Shown here: positions 9,630 to 17,571 of the stretch, piece after piece | Position numbering within the stretch: the first letter of the stretch is position 1 | Layout of the letters: each line of letters starts with the position of its first letter | Assembly: GCA_910586575.1 (NCBI GenBank) | Contig: CAJUJQ010000001.1 | Location: forward strand, 1-64,000 | Length of the DNA: 64,000 nucleotides | Source of the DNA: an uncultured Clostridia bacterium | Lineage (GTDB): Bacteria > Bacillota > Clostridia > Oscillospirales > Butyricicoccaceae | Direction of reading: 5' to 3' | Translations under genes and position numbers: made by a program | The notes under the pieces: generated by a model | Seen by the model: the letters and a program-made list of their open reading frames with translations, nothing else | Databases searched by the model: none | What the model was told of the DNA's origin: nothing

Positions 9630-9933
9630 GCAGAGAACGCCCCCTTTTCAAATAAAGTCTACCGTTTTTCAGCCGGCAGTTTACACGAACCCGGCAAATT
9701 CTCAAAACCTGCGTTTTACAGTCAGGAAGCCGCCCAATCGACAATTCCCGGCACTTTGAACGGGCGGCAGCATCGCGGAAATAAATCTGTTTTTGGGTTC
9801 CCGGCAGTCTTTTAAGCTCTAATTTACCGGCCTATCCCCCTTTTTCTGGATGTTGTTTCCAGCTTATCCTGCCATTCGATTTGTAGAATCCTCCAAATGA
9901 TACCGTCAAATCGCTGAAAATCCTTTCAGCCTG
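9630..9933. other. Divergent intergenic region, no gene seen
   Basis: About 300 bp lie between the phosphorelay promoter and the promoter of the coiled-coil gene. I see no plausible reading frame and no strong hairpin. TAAA at 9655 followed 15 nt later by GCCGGCAG loosely resembles a sigma-28 element but matches poorly and has no nearby gene. Confidence 0.5.
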
Positions 9934-9962
9934 CTGACAATCCCCGGCAGCTGTGCTATACT
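9934..9962 (+). promoter_or_regulatory. Sigma-A promoter for the coiled-coil gene
   Basis: CTGACA at 9934-9939, a 17-bp spacer and TATACT at 9957-9962, 62 bp before the start codon at 10024. Confidence 0.75.
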
Positions 9963-10023
9963 ATAAAGGAAAGATATCGCTGTCCAAAGAGCGTATTGCA
10001 GGGAAGCAGAAGGGGTGACAGGA

Positions 10024-10830
10024 ATGGTCAATCTAAACGCAGCCGCAACAACTGTGCGCCAAATCGCGCAGGACATACAGCAGCAGGCCACAGGGCAGGC
10101 CCAGCCCGCCGCCGCGCAGTCCGTACAGGCCCAGGCCGAGCAGGAAGCCGCCGTCTGGGAGGACGCCGCCAAGCGCGCCAAGGACGCCTATGCCGATGAA
10201 GAATCCGAGGTCAAAAGCCTCGTGGAAATGATGAAGGAAGCCAAGGAACACGCCGATGAACAGCGTGAGCGCTTCAAGCTGCCGAAAAACACCCGTTACG
10301 GCGACATGCCGATGGAAGCCTATTCCCGCCTGTCCAAGGCGCGCACCCAGGCGCAGGCCAGCGCGGCGGCAGGCTATGCCCGCCAGAAAATCCAGCAGTG
10401 CCAGGCGGCGCTCCGGCAGGATCCGGAAAACGCCGCGCGCATCCGCGCAACCATCAACTCGCTGCAAAAGGCGGTCAACCGCGCCGGGAAGAAAAAGCGT
10501 GAATTGCAGCAAGACCAGATTACCGAAACCCAGCGCGCAAAAGCCGCCATGCGCAAGGAGAAGCAGAAGGCCCTGCGCCTGAAGCGGGAGCTTTGCCGCA
10601 GGAAAACCATGCGCGGCATCCGGGAGCATGGCTACCTCCGCGAGTGCGAGGTCGAGAACCGTCTCCAGGATCAGCTCCAGCAAACACGAACCGAGCTTCA
10701 GCTGCAAATGCAGCAGCTGAACACCGCCTTCGGCACGTCGCCGGAAATGGCGGCGCAGCAGTACGCGGTGTCCGCCGGTACCGTGCCCGCCGCAGCGGCC
10801 CCCGCGCCCAGCGTCGATATCCAAGTATAA
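10024..10830 (+). CDS. Unrecognised Ala/Gln-rich coiled-coil protein
   Basis: A 268-residue soluble protein with no signal peptide or membrane segment. Almost the whole length is predicted alpha-helical coiled coil rich in A, Q, E, K and R. A central block (about residues 75-110) contains KLPKNTRYGDMP and TQAQASAAAGYARQK, and the C-terminus is Pro/Ala-rich. I do not recognise a family. Its N-terminal layout (short leader, QIAQDIQQQ) and position opposite flhB suggest a motility-linked cytoplasmic protein, but that is only context. GTG 10015 is an alternative start; ATG 10024 is better spaced from AGAAGGGG. It is monocistronic, with its own promoter and terminator. Confidence 0.75.
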   Translation: MVNLNAAATTVRQIAQDIQQQATGQAQPAAAQSVQAQAEQEAAVWEDAAKRAKDAYADEESEVKSLVEMMKEAKEHADEQRERFKLPKNTRYGDMPMEAYSRLSKARTQAQASAAAGYARQKIQQCQAALRQDPENAARIRATINSLQKAVNRAGKKKRELQQDQITETQRAKAAMRKEKQKALRLKRELCRRKTMRGIREHGYLRECEVENRLQDQLQQTRTELQLQMQQLNTAFGTSPEMAAQQYAVSAGTVPAAAAPAPSVDIQV

Positions 10831-10836
10831 ACATAC

Positions 10837-10880
10837 GGCAGCCCGTCCGCAGGGAATCCTGTGAACAGGCTGCCTTTTTC
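10837..10880 (+). terminator. Intrinsic terminator of the coiled-coil gene
   Basis: GGCAGCC (10837-10843) pairs with GGCTGCC (10868-10874), with an inner CAGG/CCTG helix and a following T5 tract. Confidence 0.75.
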
Positions 10881-10905
10881 TTCTGTTTGGAGTGCCCGCA
10901 GGACG

Positions 10906-11970
10906 CTACGCGTCGAGGCCGTCCAGCTTGTAAAGGAACACCAGCACCTCCGCAACCGCGCCGTAAAGCTCGGGCGGGATTTCGCGTCCCAGCTCGGTGT
11001 TGGCGTAAAGCGCGCGCGCAACCGCGACATTTTCCACCACCGCAATCTGGTGCTCTTCCGCAACCTTGACAATGCGCAGCGCCAGATAATCCTGCCCCTT
11101 TGCCAGCACGACCGGCGCTTCGTCCTCGCCCATCTTGTACCGCAGCGCTACCGCGTAATGGGTCGGGTTACGGATGACCACGTCCGCGCCGGGTACCTGC
11201 TGCATCATGCGCTGCTGTGCCATGCGGCGCTGCAGCTCTTTGATCTTACCCTTCACCTGCGGGTCGCCCTCGGTCTGTTTATATTCTTCCTTGATTTCCT
11301 GCTTGGACATCTTCATTTCCCGTTCGTAGTCCCACCATTGGTACAGGAAGTCGAACATTGCCAGCACCAGGAACGCCAGCCCAACCTTGAGCATCATCGA
11401 ATAAATCGAGCTGAAAACATGCCTGCACACGTCCCGGATTTCCATATCCAGGTAGTTGACCGACAGGTGGAGCAGGTCGGCCACACAAAGGTAAATCAGC
11501 GTCAGCAGGATGGAAATTTTCAAAATCCCTTTCAGCGCCTCAATGATACTGCGCATGGAAAACAGGCGTTTGAAGCCCTGCAAAGGGCTGATCCGGTTAA
11601 ACTTCGGGCGGAGCAGCTCGCCTGTCACCAGCCCGCGTGTCTGAGCGAACGTCGCCGCAATGGAAACCAAGACGGTAAGCAGCAGCAGCGGCCCCGCCGT
11701 TTTCGCAAGGACGATAATGCTTTGGTAGAATAACTCCCGTATTAAGTCGCCCCCCATACCCAGGGGGGCACGGGCCGCGCAGACAAGGCTAAACCGCATC
11801 AGCTCCGCAATCGTCGCCGCGATACCGATAAACATCAGGCGGATTACAAAGGTACTCGTGAACAGGGTCGCAACCGCAATCGCGTCCTTACTCATGAATA
11901 CATGACCTTTTTTTCGTTCGTCACGCCGCTTTTTCGGTGTGGCCTTTTCAGTTTTGGACTCGCCCGCCAT
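10906..11970 (-). CDS. flhB: Flagellar type III export switch protein FlhB
   Basis: A 354-residue FlhB. It has the N-terminal KTEKATPKKRRDERKKG signature, four membrane segments across about residues 30-210, and a cytoplasmic domain with the NPTHYAV autocleavage site near residue 265, where cleavage between N and P flips export specificity from hook to filament substrates. ATG 11970 is preferred over ATG 11976, which directly abuts the AAGGGGGG ribosome binding site. It is last in the flgB-to-cheY gene string, separated from cheY by a 331-bp repeat-rich spacer. Its usual partners flhA and fliPQR are not in the window. Confidence 0.95.
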   Translation of the reverse strand: MAGESKTEKATPKKRRDERKKGHVFMSKDAIAVATLFTSTFVIRLMFIGIAATIAELMRFSLVCAARAPLGMGGDLIRELFYQSIIVLAKTAGPLLLLTVLVSIAATFAQTRGLVTGELLRPKFNRISPLQGFKRLFSMRSIIEALKGILKISILLTLIYLCVADLLHLSVNYLDMEIRDVCRHVFSSIYSMMLKVGLAFLVLAMFDFLYQWWDYEREMKMSKQEIKEEYKQTEGDPQVKGKIKELQRRMAQQRMMQQVPGADVVIRNPTHYAVALRYKMGEDEAPVVLAKGQDYLALRIVKVAEEHQIAVVENVAVARALYANTELGREIPPELYGAVAEVLVFLYKLDGLDA

Positions 11971-12045
11971 GTGCATCCCCCCTTAGGGCCTGGGAGCGTA
12001 TGCTGAAAAATAACCGTTCCAGCAAACAGGAAAGTATTTGAAACG

Positions 12046-12114
12046 GGAACCTGTATTCACAGACTGCCAGCCGCGCCAACGCAGCGCGGCCGGCCTCTTA
12101 TGGATACAGGTTCC
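12046..12114. repeat. Nested palindromic element in the flhB-cheY spacer
   Basis: An 11-bp perfect outer stem, GGAACCTGTAT (12046-12056) with ATACAGGTTCC (12104-12114), encloses a second perfect 7-bp stem, GCCGCGC (12070-12076) with GCGCGGC (12084-12090). Its ends resemble the AGGAACTGT termini of the repeat 9 bp away, so it may be a related REP-like unit. Confidence 0.6.
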
Positions 12115-12122
12115 AAACCCTT

Positions 12123-12277
12123 AGGAACTGTGAATCAATAAATTGTGACAAGCGCGCCGCAGGATGCTTTCGCCAGACAAGGCGCGCTTCCGCAGGCAGG
12201 CTGACGCCTGTCAAAGAAACCGGGCGCAGTATGGGAAAATGCAAGCGATTGTCGCGAGTTATTTTTGAACAGTTCCT
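12123..12277 (+). repeat. AGGAACTGT-ended interspersed repeat, copy A
   Basis: A 155-bp sequence about 88 percent identical by eye to 61694-61847. It has 9-bp terminal inverted repeats AGGAACTGT...ACAGTTCCT and an internal CAGGCAGGCTGACGCCTG palindrome. It has no coding potential and no clear target duplication. It lies between cheY and flhB. Confidence 0.85.
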
Positions 12278-12280
12278 GAG

Positions 12281-12301
12281 CAGGGCGCGGAAAGCGCCCG
12301 A
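12281..12301 (-). other. Hairpin after cheY
   Basis: GGGCGC...GCGCCC forms a short stem just after the cheY stop codon on the minus strand. No U-tract follows, so it may slow or protect rather than fully terminate the transcript before flhB. Confidence 0.4.
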
Positions 12302-12667
12302 TTACGGGTTGCCGACAATCGAAGTAACCGTCTTGAGGATGCGATCGGGCTTAAAGGGCTTGACAATAAAATCCTTTGCGCCGGCGGTAATCGCGTCAAT
12401 GACCATCGCTTCCTGACCCATTGCCGAGCACATCACAACATTCGCCGCCGGGTTTGCGGCGCGGATTGCCTTCAACGCTTCCAAGCCGTCCATATTGGGC
12501 ATGGTAATATCCATAATCACCAGGTCAGGCTTGATTTCATTGTACTTGTCAACCGCATCCGCGCCGTCAACTGCTTCGTACAGGTCGGTATAACCGTTTT
12601 TGCTCAGGGTATCCTTGACGACCTTTCGCATAAACGCCGCGTCGTCAACACACAGAATCTTAGCCAT
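12302..12667 (-). CDS. cheY: Chemotaxis response regulator CheY
   Basis: A 121-residue single receiver domain: acidic pocket CVDDAAF near residue 8, phospho-Asp in VIMDITMPNMDG near 53, a Ser/Thr switch position in MCSAMGQ, and the invariant Lys in IVKPF near 103. CheY-P, made by CheA, binds the motor switch (FliM/FliY) to set rotation direction. It lies directly after fliY and fliM, as in other Firmicutes flagellar operons, and the FliY phosphatase encoded upstream would dephosphorylate it. It is followed by a long repeat-containing spacer before flhB. Confidence 0.95.
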   Translation of the reverse strand: MAKILCVDDAAFMRKVVKDTLSKNGYTDLYEAVDGADAVDKYNEIKPDLVIMDITMPNMDGLEALKAIRAANPAANVVMCSAMGQEAMVIDAITAGAKDFIVKPFKPDRILKTVTSIVGNP

Positions 12668-12755
12668 CGTTTTCTTTCCTCACTTTATCAGATTGGTGTC
12701 AAAATTTTCAGTTCTTAACCCCGTCCGGAAACCAGGGGAATGCCGAACAGATCTA

Positions 12756-14078
12756 CTATTTGAACGCAATGTCTTCCAGCTCCGGCTTATGCAGGATCTC
12801 ACTAATCCGGATGCCGAAATTGTCGTCAATCACAACGACCTCACCGCGGGCGATGCACTTGCCGTTGACGAACAAATCCACCTGGTCACCCGCCAGCTTG
12901 TCAAGCACCACCAGTGAACCCTTAGAAAATGCCAGGATATCCTGCACCTTCTTGCGGGTGCGGCCGATTTCTACTGTGACCTCCAGCGGCACACCCATTA
13001 TCAAATCCAAGTTCTGCGCCTGCTCCTCGCCGAGCGTTTCACCGTTTGCCAGCGTTGGCATGGTCGGGGCCTGCGTGTTGATCACCTTCGGCTCATGCGG
13101 CTGCTTCTGCGGCTGCGGCTCGGGCGGCTGCGGGGGTGGATACCCCGGCCAGCCATACGGCGGCATATAATATGGATACGGCATCTGCGCCATATCGGCA
13201 GGCATTTGCGGCATCTGCCCCATTTGCGGCGGCATGCCGGGCATCTGCCCCATTTGCGGCGGCATCCCCGGCATACTGGCGGCCTGCTGCGGCGCGCCCT
13301 GCTGAGACATCAATTTTTCGATTTCTTCCTGCGAGAGCTTGCCGCCGGACGCTGCCGGTTCCGGCGCGGGGGCTGGCGCTGCCGCACCCGACATCAGCTT
13401 CTCGATTTCCTCCTGCGAAAGCTTGCCGCCGGACGCCGCCGGAGCTGCGGGTTCCGGCGCGGGCGCAGGGGCTTCCTCCTCGGCGACGTCCAGCCCGAAG
13501 CCCGCAACCAGCTCTTTCGCTAGCTCGACCGACATAACGTTCATAAACTCGCTCTTGAGGTCCGGCTCAATGTCAAGCGCAAACTTGACAACCACGATTG
13601 GCCCTTCCGGAGCGGGCAGCCGCTCCCTGCGGAACGCGTCCATATCGTCCAGGTCAAAGGTCTCCGGTGTGGAGATATTCACAACCTTGCCCAGGAAATC
13701 GGACAGCGCCGTCGAAGCCGCGCCCATCATCTGGTTCATGACCTCACAAACCGCGCTGAGCGTCAGCTCGTCCAGCTGAAATTCCTCGTCCGGGGTCTCA
13801 GTCCCCATCAGGATATCAACAATGACCTTGATATCGGTCATTTTCAGGATCATGATATTGCTGCCTTTCAGGCCGCTCACATATTTGATTTCAACGCCAA
13901 TCGCGGGTTCCATTTTCCCCAGCTCGAACTCCTCCGCGCTGACAACGGTGACACTCGGCGTCGTAATATCCACCCGGTGATCGAGCATATTGGAAATCGC
14001 CGTCGCAGAAGATCCCAGGCTGATGTTTGTAACCTCACCAATCGCGCTGAGCTCCAATGGACTAAAAATCTTATTCAT
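12756..14078 (-). CDS. fliY: Flagellar motor switch phosphatase FliY
   Basis: A 440-residue FliY. An N-terminal CheC-type CheY-P phosphatase domain (about residues 1-200) carries both E-x-x-N active sites, in LSAIGEVTNISLG and LSAVCEVMNQMMG. The C-terminal FliN/SpoA domain covers about 345-440. Unlike B. subtilis FliY, no CheY-binding peptide precedes the CheC domain. Instead two copies of GKLSQEEIEKLMS sit in the Ala/Pro linker at about residues 218-260, followed by a Met/Pro/Gly/Gln-rich stretch with repeated MPGMPPQMGQ. The start codon overlaps the fliM end by 8 nt, indicating translational coupling. It acts in the C-ring. Confidence 0.93.
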   Translation of the reverse strand: MNKIFSPLELSAIGEVTNISLGSSATAISNMLDHRVDITTPSVTVVSAEEFELGKMEPAIGVEIKYVSGLKGSNIMILKMTDIKVIVDILMGTETPDEEFQLDELTLSAVCEVMNQMMGAASTALSDFLGKVVNISTPETFDLDDMDAFRRERLPAPEGPIVVVKFALDIEPDLKSEFMNVMSVELAKELVAGFGLDVAEEEAPAPAPEPAAPAASGGKLSQEEIEKLMSGAAAPAPAPEPAASGGKLSQEEIEKLMSQQGAPQQAASMPGMPPQMGQMPGMPPQMGQMPQMPADMAQMPYPYYMPPYGWPGYPPPQPPEPQPQKQPHEPKVINTQAPTMPTLANGETLGEEQAQNLDLIMGVPLEVTVEIGRTRKKVQDILAFSKGSLVVLDKLAGDQVDLFVNGKCIARGEVVVIDDNFGIRISEILHKPELEDIAFK

Positions 14079-15081
14079 TTTCTGCTATGTCCCTTCTTTC
14101 AGCGTGATAATAAACCTGCTTGATTTTAACGGCCAGATGCTTGTCGCTGATGCCCATCATGCCGTCAAACCATTTTTTCCCGCCGATACGCAGGAATACT
14201 GCGCTGTCCTTTTTCTGGCTGAGGTCGATGACATCGCCCACGTTCAGGCCGTAGATATCGCGCAGCCGCAGCGTCGTCCGGCCCAGCTCAGCAACAACGT
14301 CCAGGCTGGAATCGCGCAGATGGCCCATAATCCGGTCGGAATGGTCCTCGCTGCTCCGGCGCTCGGGGGTATCCCTGCTGATTTTAGTAAAGATATTGGT
14401 CAGCATACTGCCAGGCAGAACCACACTCATGCCGCCGTCGCAGTTTGAGAATTTCAGCTTCATGTCCACCAGCACAACCGTTTCATCCAGGCCGATCAGG
14501 TTCACCAGCGTGGGGTTGGTCTCGGTGCGCTCATGTACAAAATCAAGGTCTATATAGTTGTTCCAGCTCTCGCCCATGCACTTGACAAACTCCTGGGTCA
14601 GGTTGTCATACAGGCAAAGGTCAAGGTCGGTATATTCGTAGTCGTCTGGGATTTCCTCCACATTGCCGACGCCGCCGAGCAGGCGGTCCATCATGCTCAC
14701 CATCGCAGAAGTCGTGAGATACATGAGCATGGGCGCTTCGTCGTCCCCGCTGCCCTTCATGGCAAGATTGGCGACCGTCAGCACCGCCCCATCCTGTAGG
14801 GCGTTTGAAAATTCATAGTAACGCTGCTCCTCGACCGTTTCGACCTCCACTTCGCAGGTTGCGTGCAGCAGGCCGTTTATCCGCGTATTGATGATGCGGG
14901 AATAGTTATCGAAAATCCCGCGCAGCATCTTGAGCCGGTCCTTTGTGAATTTCCGCGGGCTTTTGAAATCATATTTCCGGTATTTTTTCTCCGGCGCTTC
15001 CTCCTTGGGAGGGGCCGCGTTCCCGCCGTGCATTGAGTTGAGCAGCGCGTCAATCTGGCTTTGCGATAATACCTCTGCCAT
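14071..15081 (-). CDS. fliM: Flagellar motor switch protein FliM
   Basis: A 336-residue C-ring protein. The N-terminal CheY-P-binding peptide is LSQSQIDALLNSM at about residues 4-16, then a Pro/Lys-rich linker, the CheC-like middle domain (about 45-230), and the C-terminal SpoA domain ending in KIKQVYYHAERRD. It couples CheY-P binding to rotor direction. It lies 30 bp after motB and overlaps fliY. Length is normal for the family. Confidence 0.95.
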   Translation of the reverse strand: MAEVLSQSQIDALLNSMHGGNAAPPKEEAPEKKYRKYDFKSPRKFTKDRLKMLRGIFDNYSRIINTRINGLLHATCEVEVETVEEQRYYEFSNALQDGAVLTVANLAMKGSGDDEAPMLMYLTTSAMVSMMDRLLGGVGNVEEIPDDYEYTDLDLCLYDNLTQEFVKCMGESWNNYIDLDFVHERTETNPTLVNLIGLDETVVLVDMKLKFSNCDGGMSVVLPGSMLTNIFTKISRDTPERRSSEDHSDRIMGHLRDSSLDVVAELGRTTLRLRDIYGLNVGDVIDLSQKKDSAVFLRIGGKKWFDGMMGISDKHLAVKIKQVYYHAERRDIAENE

Positions 15082-15111
15082 CTGCTACTCCCTTCCTGGT
15101 GTTTCCATCGG

Positions 15112-15948
15112 TTATTGATCCGGGCTGGTCTGTGCCGCGTCAGCTGCCGGGGTACCGCCTTCCCGTTGGGTATAATACTGCTCCACACTGCTGCCAAGCC
15201 CATCCAGCAGATTCCTGCCGGTGATGATAATCTCGACGCGGCGGTTATGGCTGCGCCCTTCCTCGGATGTGTTGCTGTCCACCGGGCGGTGCTGGCCGAA
15301 GCCCTCGCTCAGGATACGGTCGCCGCCGATTTTACTGTGCGTCTGCACAAAGACGGTCGCAATCGTCGCGCGGTTGGAGGACAGCCGCCGGTCGTTCCGC
15401 ACATTATTCGGACGGCTCGGGTCAGCCTGCGCGGTATGGCCCATAATGCGGATTTCATCGATGGAATCCGCCGCCTGATCAAACAGCGCACAGATATCGG
15501 TCAGGATCTGCTGCCCCTGCGGCAGCAGGTCATAGCGCTCCCCGGCGAAAAACACGGCGTCATCAAAAGAAATGAACACATAGCCGTCACCGCGGGTGGT
15601 TTCAATCCGCGCGCCCTGCTGGTTGTTCTGTGCATACTCAACCAACGCCTGGTACAGTTGTTCGATGACATTATCAATTTGCTGCTGTTCCGTCGCAAGG
15701 CTTTCGTCAACCTTTTCCACGCTCATGCCCACATGGGCCTCGATGGCGGGACCCTGGCTGCCCGTCAGCTCGACCTGCACCGGTTCGGCGTCCGGGTTAA
15801 AGCTCTTGACCAGCGCCATCCATTTATTTTCATCAACGCTTGACATGGAATACAGCAGTACGAAAAAACACAGCAGCAAGGTCACCATATCGCCGTAGGT
15901 ATCCATCCAATTCGCGCCGCCGCCGCTGCTTTTCTCCCTTTTTTTCAT
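15112..15948 (-). CDS. motB: Flagellar stator protein MotB
   Basis: A 278-residue stator subunit. A short basic N-terminus precedes a single membrane helix (about residues 17-36) containing YGDMVTLLL, in which the Asp is the conserved ion-binding residue. A plug/linker follows, then an OmpA-type peptidoglycan-binding domain at about 120-260 with MGHTAQ and the NRRVEI end. The stator partner motA is not adjacent and not in the window, which is unusual since motA and motB are normally paired. It sits between fliE and fliM. A possible weak promoter and a perfect hairpin lie in the 118-bp gap upstream. Confidence 0.9.
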   Translation of the reverse strand: MKKREKSSGGGANWMDTYGDMVTLLLCFFVLLYSMSSVDENKWMALVKSFNPDAEPVQVELTGSQGPAIEAHVGMSVEKVDESLATEQQQIDNVIEQLYQALVEYAQNNQQGARIETTRGDGYVFISFDDAVFFAGERYDLLPQGQQILTDICALFDQAADSIDEIRIMGHTAQADPSRPNNVRNDRRLSSNRATIATVFVQTHSKIGGDRILSEGFGQHRPVDSNTSEEGRSHNRRVEIIITGRNLLDGLGSSVEQYYTQREGGTPAADAAQTSPDQ

Positions 15949-15970
15949 TCTGCCGCCTCATTTCCTTCCT

Positions 15971-15999
15971 AGATTAAAGATACCGTACCGCCCTGACAA
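15971..15999 (-). promoter_or_regulatory. Possible promoter upstream of motB
   Basis: On the minus strand TTGTCA (15994-15999), a 17-bp spacer and TAATCT (15971-15976), 23 bp upstream of the motB start. The -10 match is weak, so it may be an internal operon promoter or chance. Confidence 0.35.
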
Positions 16000-16025
16000 G
16001 AGCATACCCGCAGAATGGCACGCCA

Positions 16026-16059
16026 ATACCGGCGGCCCTCAAACAGGCACCGCCGGTAT
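16026..16059 (-). other. Perfect hairpin between fliE and motB
   Basis: ATACCGGCGG (16026-16035) pairs perfectly with CCGCCGGTAT (16050-16059), 8 bp beyond the fliE stop codon. No U-tract follows on the minus strand, so a processing or 3'-end protection role is more likely than full termination. Confidence 0.55.
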
Positions 16060-16066
16060 CACAAAA

Positions 16067-16372
16067 TTACATACTAATGCGCATAATTTCGTTATAAGCA
16101 TCCAACGCCTTGGTACGCAGCTGCGAAAGCATCTGCACTGAAAGCTCCGCCTTTGCGATTGCAATGGAGGAGGACGCCGGGTTTTCCAGCTGGCCGGTCG
16201 CCAGCAGGTAGTCATTTTTGGCAACCTCCTGCTGTGCCTGGTTGGCCTCCTGGATTGCGGAACGGAAAATATCGGTAAAGGAAAGCGCCGGAGCTTCCTC
16301 CTTGACTTCTGCGGGCTGCGCCTTCTGGGGCATGGTGCTCCAAATGGGGGAAATTTTAGAAATACTGTTCAT
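16067..16372 (-). CDS. fliE: Flagellar hook-basal body protein FliE
   Basis: A 101-residue FliE, the adaptor between the MS-ring and the proximal rod. The C-terminal two-thirds carries the family pattern: FTDIFRSAIQEANQAQQ, the ATGQLENP turn, and the ending SVQMLSQLRTKALDAYNEIMRISM. It follows flgC by 42 bp in the usual flgB-flgC-fliE order. In most genomes fliF and fliG come next; here they are replaced by motB. Confidence 0.93.
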   Translation of the reverse strand: MNSISKISPIWSTMPQKAQPAEVKEEAPALSFTDIFRSAIQEANQAQQEVAKNDYLLATGQLENPASSSIAIAKAELSVQMLSQLRTKALDAYNEIMRISM

Positions 16373-16414
16373 AACGGGGTTTCACCTCTCAAATTGATTC
16401 CTGTCCTGTTTTTA

Positions 16415-16870
16415 TCAGCGGCCAATCTCCAGGCCGCGCTGAAGCACCGTTTTCAGGGTATTGAACGCGGTAACATTTGCGGAATAGGCCTGTGTCGCCG
16501 CCATCGCGTCTGCAATTTCCTTGACCAGCGTGACGTTCGGCATTTCGACATAGCCGTCCTCGTTGGCGTCGGGGTGGTCGGGATCAAAGGTAACGGGCAG
16601 ATCGGACGGATCCTCCAGGATGTCGGTCACCCGCACGCCGCCCGCCTTTTCCGCGCCGCGGTTAGAAGCGTCCATCGCCGCCGCCAGCGCGCGCCGGAAG
16701 CCATCGCGGTCGGCTTCCGCCTCAAAGCGGACGACCTTGCGCCGGTACGGCCCGCCGCCCTCGGTGCGTGTGGTGTTCATATTAGTGATATTTTCTGAAA
16801 TCACGTCCAGCCGCAGCTGCTCTGCGGTCAGGCCGGAACCTACGATATTCATAATGCTGGCAAATGCCAT
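16415..16870 (-). CDS. flgC: Flagellar proximal rod protein FlgC
   Basis: A 151-residue rod protein. Its N-terminus (FASIMNIVGSGLTAEQLRLDVISENITNMNTTRT) and C-terminus (MPNVTLVKEIADAMAATQAYSANVTAFNTLK) are the conserved D0 helices that assemble in the axial structure, and YRRKVVRFE marks the middle. It lies 19 bp downstream of flgB and is exported by the flagellar type III apparatus without a signal peptide. Length is typical. Confidence 0.95.
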   Translation of the reverse strand: MAFASIMNIVGSGLTAEQLRLDVISENITNMNTTRTEGGGPYRRKVVRFEAEADRDGFRRALAAAMDASNRGAEKAGGVRVTDILEDPSDLPVTFDPDHPDANEDGYVEMPNVTLVKEIADAMAATQAYSANVTAFNTLKTVLQRGLEIGR

Positions 16871-16889
16871 GTCGGTCTCTCCTTCCCGA

Positions 16890-17270
16890 TTAGCCGATTG
16901 CGGCCTTCATGATGCTCAGGTTGCCGGTAATCGACCGGTAGACCTGCGACAGCTGGTAAGCGGTACGGATCAGTTCCACGCTCTGCTCGGTCACGTTGAC
17001 GCCGTTGTCGTTCAGGTGGACAGATTCGCCGTCCTCAAAAACCTCCCAGGTGGCGTTCTCGATGACCTCGCTGACCGCCTTGCGCGGATTGGCACTGCGC
17101 TGCGCCGCGCGAAGCTGCTGCTCGAACGATTCCTCAAAGGTCACGGTCTTGGTCTTGTAGTTCGGCGTTTCAGCGTTCGCGATATTGTCCAGGATAGCGC
17201 TCTGCTTGGCCCAAAGAAAATCGACCGAGCGTTCGAGCACCCCAAAGTTGCTGCCTGTCAAAACGTTCAT
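16890..17270 (-). CDS. flgB: Flagellar proximal rod protein FlgB
   Basis: A 126-residue rod protein, first gene of the early flagellar operon. Conserved features are LERSVDFLWAKQSAILDNIANAETP at the N-terminus and the C-terminal helix with SVELIRTAYQLSQVYRSITGNLSIMKAAIG. It forms the cell-proximal rod with FlgC, FlgF and FlgG. The sigma-A-type promoter at 17393-17421 lies about 120 bp upstream, giving a leader that I cannot assign a function. Confidence 0.95.
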   Translation of the reverse strand: MNVLTGSNFGVLERSVDFLWAKQSAILDNIANAETPNYKTKTVTFEESFEQQLRAAQRSANPRKAVSEVIENATWEVFEDGESVHLNDNGVNVTEQSVELIRTAYQLSQVYRSITGNLSIMKAAIG

Positions 17271-17392
17271 ATCCTACATCCTTCCTGTGTTGATTCCTGC
17301 GGCCTGCCCAACGATGCGAACCGGCCTCACTTTTTGTATATGCGGTGCGGGACAATAAAATACCCTTACCGAAAATTATCCTATTTTCTATT

Positions 17393-17421
17393 ATCATACA
17401 CTTTCCCGTCGAATTTTGCAA
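17393..17421 (-). promoter_or_regulatory. Sigma-A promoter of the flgB operon
   Basis: On the minus strand TTGCAA (17416-17421), a 17-bp spacer and TATGAT (17393-17398). No sigma-28-like element is seen here, consistent with flgB-to-flhB being the early class of flagellar genes. Confidence 0.7.
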
Positions 17422-17514
17422 GGGGTTCGACAAAAAAAGCCTGCACTCGACACAAGAAATTTTTGGGAGCTGCGGGCAAATCCCCCTCCCGCCCCTGCGC
17501 AGCCTGCCGCAAGG

Positions 17515-17556
17515 GCAAAAAAAACACGGCCCCATCTTTACAGGTGCCGTGTTTTT
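17515..17556 (-). terminator. Intrinsic terminator after the gene at 17572
   Basis: On the minus strand AAACACGGC and GCCGTGTTT (17546-17554 with 17522-17530) form a 9-bp stem followed by a run of U. It separates the chemoreceptor unit from the flgB operon. Confidence 0.85.
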
Positions 17557-17571
17557 ACGCGTTTTATAGGA

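Noticed and set aside
9655..9681. TAAA-N15-GCCGGCAG resembling a sigma-28 promoter
   Set aside because: The -10 half matches only GCCG, no gene starts nearby, and it lacks the TTTTCC spacer shared by the three credible elements.
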